A stretch of DNA of 64,000 nucleotides. Origin: Candidatus Caldilinea saccharophila (GTDB lineage Bacteria > Chloroflexota > Anaerolineae > Caldilineales > Caldilineaceae). Positions within the stretch are counted from its first letter, which is position 1, and the number at the start of each line of letters is the position of its first letter. Of the stretch, positions 56,960 through 64,000 are shown in pieces. Position numbers and translations under genes: made by a program. Under the pieces are notes generated by a model. It was not told where the DNA came from, made no database searches, and was given only the letters and a program-made list of their open reading frames with translations. The stretch is taken from contig JADJVW010000003.1 of NCBI GenBank assembly GCA_016710365.1, positions 340,051 through 404,050 on the forward strand, written 5' to 3'.

Positions 56960-58171
56960 ATGACGGAAAACAAGCCAACCCATGCGGCGCAGCAGGCAGG
57001 GCGCATGCCGGATATGCCTGATGCTTTCGTAACTCAGGTGCGCGAACTGCTGGCCAGCCTTTACGATCTTCCCCATTTCCAGGAACTGCCGCTCGTGAAG
57101 GAGCGAGCCGCTCTGCAACAGCGCCCGCTGCGCAACGTGGCCTTAGCGGTTAAACAGGAAGTGCTGGAGTTGCTCGAACTATTGAATCCTGGCCGGGACT
57201 TCTACTTCCGCGCGCCGGAAGCGCGCCCCTACAACATCCTGCTGCTGCACTATGTGGAGCGCCACATAGTGCAAAAAGCCGCGGACGAACTTCGCATCTC
57301 CGAGCGCCAGGCCTATCGCGAACTGCGTCAAGCGGAAGCGAGCCTGGCCTTGCTGCTTTGGCGACGGCATCAGGAGCGGGCATTCACCTTGGCTGTGCAG
57401 GACAGCATCGCACCCCATGCCCAGGCAGAGGCAGCAGACGCCATCGATCTGGATGAATTGCTCGCGTCGGTGGTCGATGTCGTGCGGCCGCTGGCGGCTG
57501 CCTCCTCGGTGGGGATCGAACTTGCCGGAATGGCGCGCCCTGTCGCGCTGATGCTAAACTTGCCGGTGGCGCGCCAAGTGCTGATCGCCCTGCTCAGCCG
57601 GGCCGTTCAAGCCGCGGCAGCAGCGGTGACAATCTCCGTGATAGACGCGGGGCCGCTGCTCAAGCTGGCGATCCAGACTACCTTGCGCCCAGAAGCGCCG
57701 GAAAGTGCATGGCGCCCCGATGGCATCATTCAGCCGATGGTCGAGCAGATTGGGTGGAATGTGCAGTGGGAGGCGCGTGGCAGCGTGAGCTTGCATCTGC
57801 CAAAACCACCGCAACAAAAGACCATCCTCTGCATCGATGACGACGCCAGTTTCAGCGAACTGTTGCGCCGCTATCTCACAGGTTATCCGGTGCAGGTGCT
57901 CAGCGCGCCGAACGGGCAGCAAGGCATCGAACAGGCGCTCCACGCCGCCCCCGACCTCGTCGTTCTTGACGTGATGATGGCGGGGCTGGATGGATGGGAG
58001 ACGCTGCAACGGATGCGAACCCACGTCGCGCTCCAGCATCTCCCCATTATCGTGTGCTCGGTCTTCAACGATCCCGAGCTGGCGCGCTCGCTAGGCGCCA
58101 CGGCGATGCTGCCCAAACCTCTCGCCCCTGCGACATTCTTACACGCTTTGGAACAGGTGGGGGTGCTTTAA
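56960..58171 (+). CDS. Response regulator with C-terminal receiver and HTH-like N-terminal region
   Basis: 403 residues. The C-terminal receiver (about 288-403) has TILCIDDDASF, phospho-acceptor Asp337 in LVVLDVMMAG and the Lys in AMLPKPLAP. The N-terminal half contains ERHIVQKAADELRISERQAYRELRQAEASL, a likely helix-turn-helix, and a middle region (residues ~160-285) resembling a degraded histidine kinase ATPase domain. Receiver at the C-terminus is the reverse of the common order. Two bases separate it from the hybrid kinase. Divergent from the sulfated-sugar operon, which it may control. Confidence 0.82.
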   Translation: MTENKPTHAAQQAGRMPDMPDAFVTQVRELLASLYDLPHFQELPLVKERAALQQRPLRNVALAVKQEVLELLELLNPGRDFYFRAPEARPYNILLLHYVERHIVQKAADELRISERQAYRELRQAEASLALLLWRRHQERAFTLAVQDSIAPHAQAEAADAIDLDELLASVVDVVRPLAAASSVGIELAGMARPVALMLNLPVARQVLIALLSRAVQAAAAAVTISVIDAGPLLKLAIQTTLRPEAPESAWRPDGIIQPMVEQIGWNVQWEARGSVSLHLPKPPQQKTILCIDDDASFSELLRRYLTGYPVQVLSAPNGQQGIEQALHAAPDLVVLDVMMAGLDGWETLQRMRTHVALQHLPIIVCSVFNDPELARSLGATAMLPKPLAPATFLHALEQVGVL

Positions 58172-58173
58172 CC

Positions 58174-60309
58174 ATGCGCCATGTTGCCAGACTGTTTGAC
58201 GACCACCGGCTCCACCTGTTTCATCTTGATCTGATCCAAAAGCTCACTACCTTTCTGCTCGTCTTTTGCTGTTTGACGCCCTGGGCGCTGTTGCCGCGCA
58301 CGCCCTATCCTTACGCCACGCTGCCTTACTTCCTGGGATTGGCCGTGGTCGCCGCGTTTGCAAAGCTTTACGCCGGACGTGGCAGGTTGAGCATCGCGCG
58401 TAGCGTCCTGGTGGTGGGCATATCGACGATCTATACGTGGGCAGTTTTGCAGCTTCAAATTGCCTGGTTGCCCTACTTGAGCATTCCGGTGATGTCGATC
58501 GTGGGCCTGCTTGCCGGCTACGGGCCGAGCCTCCTGCTCGGCGCTCTCTTGCTGTTGGCGGTGGGCGCCGTCAATCTGCAAGCGCCAATCTACCCCGCGT
58601 GGGAGCTGATCTTTGTGATGAGCACGGGATCTGCCATCAACCTGCTGACACTGGGTACGTTGACGACTGCGGTCACCTGGTACAAAGCGAGCCAGGATCG
58701 CTCGGACGAGTTGTTGTCATTGACGCGCGAACATCGCGCGGAACTGGCGCAGGCCTTCAAATCGCTGCAGATCTCGAATGTGCTTCTGCAGAAAACCCAG
58801 CAGGAACTGATCGTTGCCAGAAAACAGGCGGAACACGCGCGGCAGATGAAAGAGCAGTTTGCCGCCAATATCAGCCACGAACTGCGCACGCCCCTCAACC
58901 TGATTCTCGGCTTTGGCAAGATCATGCACCTGTCGCCTGAAGTTTACGGCGAGCTGGCATGGCCGCCCACGCTCCGCCACGATGTCTATCAGGTTTTCCG
59001 CAACAGCCAGCATCTTTCCGAATTGATCGATGACATCTTGGATTTGTCCCACTTTGAAATGACCGGCTACACGCTGCGGCGCGAGCTCGTTAGCATGACG
59101 CACTTCCTGCGTGAGAGCGTCGGCATCCTGACGAACCTCTTCCGCGAAAGCCCGGTTTTGCTCACGGCCGGCATCCCGGATGACTTGCCCGAAATCGAGA
59201 TCGATGCGACGCGGATTCGCCAGGTGCTGATCAATCTGGTGACCAATGCCTACCGGCACACGACGGCAGGCTGCGTCGCCATCGACGTTCAGCATCATCC
59301 GCATGAAGTTGAAATTTCGGTGCGCGATACGGGGGCAGGCATATCGGCGGATAAACTTGAATATATCTTCGAGCAATTCTACCAAGTGGACACCTCGTTG
59401 CACCGCAAGCATGGCGGCGTCGGCATCGGCCTCACTTTGTCGAAGCAGTTTGTGGAATCGCACGGCGGGCGGATTTGGGCGCAGAGCACAGTAGGCGTCG
59501 GATCGACGTTCTGCTTTTCGTTGCCGATCACGACTGCGCTTGCCCTGACTGCGCGCAGTGACGACTATCTGAACGCTTTCACCCCGCCTCACTCGCTGCC
59601 ATCCATCCTGATCTTCGACAGGGACGGTTGGCTGTATCGCACGGCCCGCCGGCGCATCGATGGCTATCACTGGATCCAGGTCAGCGACTGGGACGCGCTG
59701 ATGGCGCAAGTGCAGGTGCAGCAGCCGCGCGCGGTGGTGCTCAACCTTGCACCGGAAGAGAATGCGCCGCTCCTATTGCAGGATCTCAAAATTCCCATCA
59801 TCTCATGCTCCTTTCAGGTGCAGCTTTCTGCGGGCGAAACCGCACCGTTCCGCAAGCTGCTGCTCAAACCCCTCGACATCGCACTGCTGACAGAGGAAAT
59901 CAACGCGCTGGGCGTCGTCAACGAGATGCTGGTGATCGACGACGACCGCGCCTTCATCCAACTCGTGCAGCGGATGATGGCGATTATCGATCCCGCCGTC
60001 AGCGTTCGCCACGCCTACGAGGTGACAGAGGGACTGGCGCTGCTGGCGGAATCCGTCCCGGATCTGATCCTGGCCGATGTGGTGATGCCGGAGGCGGGCG
60101 GCGTTGACCTGATCGAGCAGATGCGCCACGAGGGTCGTTATCTGCACGTGCCGGTGATCCTGCTGACCGCCGGCGAGCACGAGCACACCTATTTCAACCG
60201 CTACGGTACGACCCTTGCGTTGCAGCGCGCCAGCGGCCTCACGCCGAACAGCGTGCTGAAATATCTGGGTGCGCTCCTCGCCGAAGTCGGGCCCAATCCC
60301 GACCTTTGA
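58174..60309 (+). CDS. Hybrid sensor histidine kinase with two C-terminal receiver-like domains
   Basis: 711 residues. Five to six membrane spans (about 25-180), a coiled coil (REHRAELAQAFKSLQISNVLLQKTQQEL), HisKA with His235 in ANISHELRTPLN, HATPase with LINLVTNAYRHT, RDTGAGIS and GGVGIGLTLSKQFVE. Then a degenerate receiver (SILIFDRDG..., acceptor Asp replaced in VVLNLAPEE) and an intact one (MLVIDDD..., Asp635 in LILADVVMPEAGG). Membrane sensing region without an extracytoplasmic ligand domain. Forms a phosphorelay with the preceding regulator. Confidence 0.93.
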   Translation: MRHVARLFDDHRLHLFHLDLIQKLTTFLLVFCCLTPWALLPRTPYPYATLPYFLGLAVVAAFAKLYAGRGRLSIARSVLVVGISTIYTWAVLQLQIAWLPYLSIPVMSIVGLLAGYGPSLLLGALLLLAVGAVNLQAPIYPAWELIFVMSTGSAINLLTLGTLTTAVTWYKASQDRSDELLSLTREHRAELAQAFKSLQISNVLLQKTQQELIVARKQAEHARQMKEQFAANISHELRTPLNLILGFGKIMHLSPEVYGELAWPPTLRHDVYQVFRNSQHLSELIDDILDLSHFEMTGYTLRRELVSMTHFLRESVGILTNLFRESPVLLTAGIPDDLPEIEIDATRIRQVLINLVTNAYRHTTAGCVAIDVQHHPHEVEISVRDTGAGISADKLEYIFEQFYQVDTSLHRKHGGVGIGLTLSKQFVESHGGRIWAQSTVGVGSTFCFSLPITTALALTARSDDYLNAFTPPHSLPSILIFDRDGWLYRTARRRIDGYHWIQVSDWDALMAQVQVQQPRAVVLNLAPEENAPLLLQDLKIPIISCSFQVQLSAGETAPFRKLLLKPLDIALLTEEINALGVVNEMLVIDDDRAFIQLVQRMMAIIDPAVSVRHAYEVTEGLALLAESVPDLILADVVMPEAGGVDLIEQMRHEGRYLHVPVILLTAGEHEHTYFNRYGTTLALQRASGLTPNSVLKYLGALLAEVGPNPDL

Positions 60310-60428
60310 CTTTGCTGGCTCAAGATCATGGTGATGACTCACTCTCATCCTTGAGTGTCATCCCCCCTTGTGTTACACTTCGCACAGGATTATTTGGCTC
60401 TTTTCACACCATTTTTCAGGAGGCAGAT

Positions 60429-60782
60429 CTGGAAAGCTTGCAACTTGCCCACAACCTTGTGGATATCGTCGAGCAGAAACAGGCGACCGACATTGTATTG
60501 CTCGATGTCCACGAGCAAACTTCCCTCGCCCACTACTTCATTATTGCCACGGTAGACAACGAACGACAGGCCAAAGCCATCGAGGATGAATTGCTGGAGA
60601 AGCTTAAGCTGCAGCAGAATCTGCGTCCGCTGAGCGTCGATGGACTCGACGGGCGGGGTGGCGGCTGGTCCATCCTCGACTACGGCGATGTAATCGTCCA
60701 CTTGTTTACATTGGACATGCGCCTTCACTATCGGCTCGAAGAGCTGTGGAACAAGGGGCACGTCGTCGTCAAGATGTTATAG
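60429..60782 (+). CDS. rsfS: Ribosomal silencing factor RsfS (RsfA/YbeB family)
   Basis: About 117 residues. LVDIVEQKQATDIVLLDVHEQTSLAHYFIIATVDNERQAKAIEDEL and GWSILDYGDVIVHLFTLDMRLHYRLEELW are the family core. RsfS binds ribosomal protein uL14 and blocks subunit joining in starved cells. The start is uncertain: a strong AGGAGG ends five bases before a CTG at 60429 in an otherwise normal position; the only upstream in-frame start is TTG at 60306, whose extra codons do not look protein-like. Next in-frame TTG is 60438. Confidence 0.92.
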   Translation: MESLQLAHNLVDIVEQKQATDIVLLDVHEQTSLAHYFIIATVDNERQAKAIEDELLEKLKLQQNLRPLSVDGLDGRGGGWSILDYGDVIVHLFTLDMRLHYRLEELWNKGHVVVKML

Positions 60783-60797
60783 GATTCTGGCCATCAT

Positions 60798-61565
<768 letters not shown>

Positions 61566-61572
61566 GGAACCC

Positions 61573-62394
61573 TCATTTCAGTCTGGCCAGCCCCATCAGG
61601 ATCGCTTCCATCACGCCGCCGCCGATAGCCAGCGCCTTGTCGGAGACCGTGAAGCAGTAAGCCACATCCGCTCGCGGGTCGAGATCGCCGATCTTCATGC
61701 CGGCTGTCACGGCCACGCTGGGATGGATCAAGCCGCGCAGCACGCCGGCAAAAGGTGCGATGCTGCTGTACTCGCCGCCCGATGCGTTGCGCACCACCGC
61801 AATTTCAGCGCCTTCCTCGATGCGGTCGCCGATGGTGAAACGCCCGAGCACGTGACCAGCGTCCCGCGCGCGCAGCACGCGCGAACCGCGGCGCCCGCCA
61901 CCGGGCAATTCGCCAGGCTCGCCCGTGTCCGGCGCGGCGGCGCCTTCCCAGAGCACGCGCCCCAGGTTGTGCCCGCGGTCGGTCTCGATCACGGCGTGGC
62001 AATCGACGCCCGCGACAAAACCCGGCCCCAACGCCACGACAAATGGGGCATCCGCGCGCGTGCCGGTGTTGCGCTTCGCCATGATCGCATCCACCACGAC
62101 TGGCGGCTGCAATTGGCGTAATGCCTCGCCTGCCGGATCGACGACGACGGCAACTTCACCCTGGGCTGCGACGGCAGGCGCTTCCTCCAGCTCACAGCGA
62201 CGCCCGCCCACTTCTTCGACCTGACAGAAGCCATCAAAAATGGCCTGGGCAAAGACAACGGTGCGGCGCACGGCCAGCGGCTGCGCAATTTCGGTCATCA
62301 CGACGGGAAAGCCGGCGCGCTGCAGACGCAAAGCGACGCCGCTGGCCAGGTCGCCGGCGCCACGGATAACAACGAGTGGAAAATCGATTTTCAT
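61573..62394 (-). CDS. YqeB/EF2563-type selenium-dependent molybdenum hydroxylase system protein
   Basis: 273 residues. Starts FPLVVIRGAGDLASGVALRLQRAGFPVVMTEIAQPLAVRRTVVFAQAIFDG; VVVDAIMAKRNTGTRADAPFVVALGPGFVAGVDCHAVIETDRGHNLGRV and the C-terminal KALAIGGGVMEAIL match the family. Associated with SDMH proteins that insert selenium into xanthine-dehydrogenase-like enzymes, but also common without them. No hydroxylase subunits are in the window. Confidence 0.9.
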   Translation of the reverse strand: MKIDFPLVVIRGAGDLASGVALRLQRAGFPVVMTEIAQPLAVRRTVVFAQAIFDGFCQVEEVGGRRCELEEAPAVAAQGEVAVVVDPAGEALRQLQPPVVVDAIMAKRNTGTRADAPFVVALGPGFVAGVDCHAVIETDRGHNLGRVLWEGAAAPDTGEPGELPGGGRRGSRVLRARDAGHVLGRFTIGDRIEEGAEIAVVRNASGGEYSSIAPFAGVLRGLIHPSVAVTAGMKIGDLDPRADVAYCFTVSDKALAIGGGVMEAILMGLARLK

Positions 62395-62408
62395 AAAGAG
62401 ATTCTACA

Positions 62409-63788
62409 CTATATGGAGGCGTTCGCCGGTACAAAGCGATAGCCGCGCCCGCGCTCATTTTCGATCGCGCCAAAGGGTTTGTCCATCTCTTCCAATTGCA
62501 GCCGCAGCCGGCGGATCGCTTCCTGGACGCGGCGGTTGGAGGCAGCGGGGCGCTTCCACACCTCGGCCAGCAGTTGCTCGGTGGAGACGACCTGATTGGC
62601 ATGAGCCTTGAAGTAGCGCAAGAGCGCGGCCTCCGTCTTGCTGAATTGCTCCAGCGCATCCTCCGGCAGGGCAGGCGCGGGCGTTGCCTGCGGTTTGACG
62701 ACGGTTTCGGCGCTCAGCCGTCGCGCCAGGTACTCGGTAAACAGCGGCGTGAAGAATTGATAGCCGCTCTGTTGACCTTGCACACAACAGATCACCATGG
62801 CTTGATTGATCAGCCAGTTCAACGCGGCGCTGTCTTCCATCTGCACGCTGGGCAGGGGCAGGGAGCCGCCGATCAACGCCGTGATCAATCGGTCGATGCT
62901 TTCGGGACGCACGCGCGCGGGGAGGGTTTGCAGGCGCCGGTAAGAGGTCTCGAAAACCAGGCGTCCATGTTCGGCCAGCCGCAGCCGCACGAGCGGCAGG
63001 TGTTCGGGGCCGAGCGCGCCGCCGCCGACGATCATCTCGCGCACTTCGAGCAAAATGTCGCCCAGCCGTCGCAGCAGGAAAGGGTGCATCCCGGTCAGGT
63101 CGACCAACGCGTCGGCCAGCGTGTTCACGCCGCTGAAATCGTCGGCGTAGGCAAGCACCCATGCCCGCGCCGCCTGCGGGTCGAGCAGCCCCAGGAACAG
63201 TTGCTTCATCACATTGAAGAGGGGTGACGCGGCCAGGTCGCGATCCAGGTCGTGCAGCGGCTGTTCGGTGGCGACCACCAGCGCCATCTCCAGCGTCAGC
63301 GGGCGCAGTTCGTCCACGGTGTCGAGACGCACCCACTGCTCCTCGAACACGCGATCGAAATTGTCCATCAGCAGCACGAGCCGCATCTGCTGCTCTTTGA
63401 GCGCGCGGGCAATCCGCCAGATACGCCGGCTGGTCGACGCCTCCGCCTCGATCGACGGCCAGTCGAGGGCCACGCCGGCTTCGCGCACCTGGCGCTGCAC
63501 CATCTGGTAGAGCCAGCCGATCAAATCTGCGCGGGCATCCTGCCAGTCGCAATCGACCCAGACGACAACAACACGCGCGCCATCCTCAAAGGCAGGGGGG
63601 CGCTGGCGGGCAAAGTCTTCCCCCAGGAGCGGGCCGTCGTCCGCGGCGAGATAGTGAAGAAATTGGCTCTTGCCGACCAGTTTGGGGCCAACCAGCGAGA
63701 AACTCTGGGGCTGTGGCGACAACACTCCCCGCGTCATCTCGAACACGACCCGATCGCGGCCAAAAAACGACTTCCGCCCTGCGTCCAT
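62409..63788 (-). CDS. STAND-like ATPase with C-terminal OmpR-type winged helix
   Basis: 459 residues. Walker A SLVGPKLVGKSQFLHYL (about 32-48), Walker B RLVLLMDNFDRVFEE, a sensor region (ALVVATEQPLHDL) and an all-helical middle. The last ~95 residues are a winged helix (FSKTEAALLRYFKAHANQVVSTEQLLAEVWKRPAASNRRVQEAIRRLRLQLEE...RGRGYRFVP) as in OmpR-type regulators. Likely an ATP-gated, signal-transducing transcription regulator. A homologous gene lies directly upstream, so the two may form a paired system. Confidence 0.85.
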   Translation of the reverse strand: MDAGRKSFFGRDRVVFEMTRGVLSPQPQSFSLVGPKLVGKSQFLHYLAADDGPLLGEDFARQRPPAFEDGARVVVVWVDCDWQDARADLIGWLYQMVQRQVREAGVALDWPSIEAEASTSRRIWRIARALKEQQMRLVLLMDNFDRVFEEQWVRLDTVDELRPLTLEMALVVATEQPLHDLDRDLAASPLFNVMKQLFLGLLDPQAARAWVLAYADDFSGVNTLADALVDLTGMHPFLLRRLGDILLEVREMIVGGGALGPEHLPLVRLRLAEHGRLVFETSYRRLQTLPARVRPESIDRLITALIGGSLPLPSVQMEDSAALNWLINQAMVICCVQGQQSGYQFFTPLFTEYLARRLSAETVVKPQATPAPALPEDALEQFSKTEAALLRYFKAHANQVVSTEQLLAEVWKRPAASNRRVQEAIRRLRLQLEEMDKPFGAIENERGRGYRFVPANASI

Positions 63789-63807
63789 TCTAGCTTCCTT
63801 TCTATCT

Positions 63808-64000
63808 TCACCCGTTCACTGCCAGCCACTGTTGGAAGAGCCGGCTGGCAAAGCGCCATCGATCCGGCGCGGGCTGCGTCAAAATATCCTGCTCGGTCAG
63901 CGTGCGCAGGCTGGTGCGCAGACTCTCCGGCGCGATGCTGGGGAGGCTGGCGCGCAGCTTTGCCCAACTCACTTCGCTGTCGGGCGCGTCGTGCGCCAGC
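63808..64000 (-). CDS. C-terminal end of a helical/winged-helix protein, probably a related ATPase
   Basis: Open frame without a start in the window: LAHDAPDSEVSWAKLRASL, PSIAPESLRTSLRTLTEQDIL, TQPAPDRWRFASRLFQQWLAVNG. The pattern (helix-turn-helix then an RFASRLFQQWL helix) is that of the winged-helix module at the end of AAA/STAND ATPases. Nineteen bases upstream of the STAND-like gene, same strand. Partial, cut by the right edge. Confidence 0.6.
   Translation of the reverse strand, partial: LAHDAPDSEVSWAKLRASLPSIAPESLRTSLRTLTEQDILTQPAPDRWRFASRLFQQWLAVNG

Noticed and set aside
63734..63967. 77-residue minus-strand frame at the right end
   Set aside because: It is out of phase with the better frame ending at 63808, which has winged-helix-like composition, and overlaps the start of the STAND-like gene.

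Overview
The window is GC-rich bacterial DNA, most consistent with a filamentous or heterotrophic member of the Chloroflexota (Anaerolineae/Caldilineae type). This is an inference from the gene mix (F420 ligase CofE, a bacterial translin, solute-binding lipoproteins with Ig-like Nbr1 domains, tandem-ACP megasynthase) and from many dispersed palindromic repeats. No rRNA, tRNA or CRISPR array was seen. At least 15 genes are interrupted by single-base or dinucleotide indels, mostly in G/C runs, while both sides stay conserved. That looks more like residual long-read sequencing error than real decay, so most broken genes are described here as one gene read in two or more frames.

Layout. 1-5.1 kb (minus): start of a GH2 beta-galactosidase, then biotin carrier, biotin carboxylase and carboxyltransferase of an acyl-CoA carboxylase, and a Sfp-type phosphopantetheinyl transferase. 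5.2-7.6 kb: GH31 glycosidase. 7.7-10.9 kb: tightly packed operon of PIN toxin, Phd antitoxin, ribbon-helix-helix antitoxin, HigA-like antitoxin, a PD-(D/E)XK nuclease fused to antitoxin-like domains, and a retropepsin-like protease, behind one clear promoter and a 22-bp palindrome. 11.1-22.4 kb: a megasynthase with order KS-AT-KS-(ACP)6-KR-DH, preceded by an acyl-CoA dehydrogenase. With the carboxylase and the PPTase this resembles a PUFA/polyketide lipid pathway. All six ACPs carry Thr where the phosphopantetheine Ser is expected. 23.1-27.7 kb: TetR-controlled ABC-2 export operon. 27.9-32.6 kb: kinase, cupin, AEC transporter, DUF2231 protein, and the MsrP/MsrQ methionine sulfoxide reductase pair. 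32.7-35.5 kb: phasin-like protein, ComEA, DszC/acyl-CoA dehydrogenase-like flavoprotein. 35.7-37.1 kb: B12-binding mutase subunit and MeaB. 37.2-40.2 kb: translin, small Cas4-like membrane protein and helical-repeat protein in one operon. 40.4-44.8 kb: membrane protein/XRE pair, CLC channel, MOSC protein, SSB. 45.1-49.9 kb: two family 3 solute-binding lipoproteins and a thiolase. 50.4-56.9 kb: two sulfatases with a sugar ABC importer, probably for a sulfated glycan. 57-60.3 kb: response regulator and hybrid kinase. 60.4-64 kb: RsfS, CofE, YqeB-like protein, and ATPase/winged-helix regulators.

Several repeat families run through the whole window: GAGATT-type hairpins, ACCTTCCAGGAAGCT palindromes, GCAGAG/CACAAAG hairpins and MITE-like elements with 13-16 bp terminal inverted repeats. 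Some sit in frame inside genes (PPTase, GH31, the ACP linkers, TetR tail).
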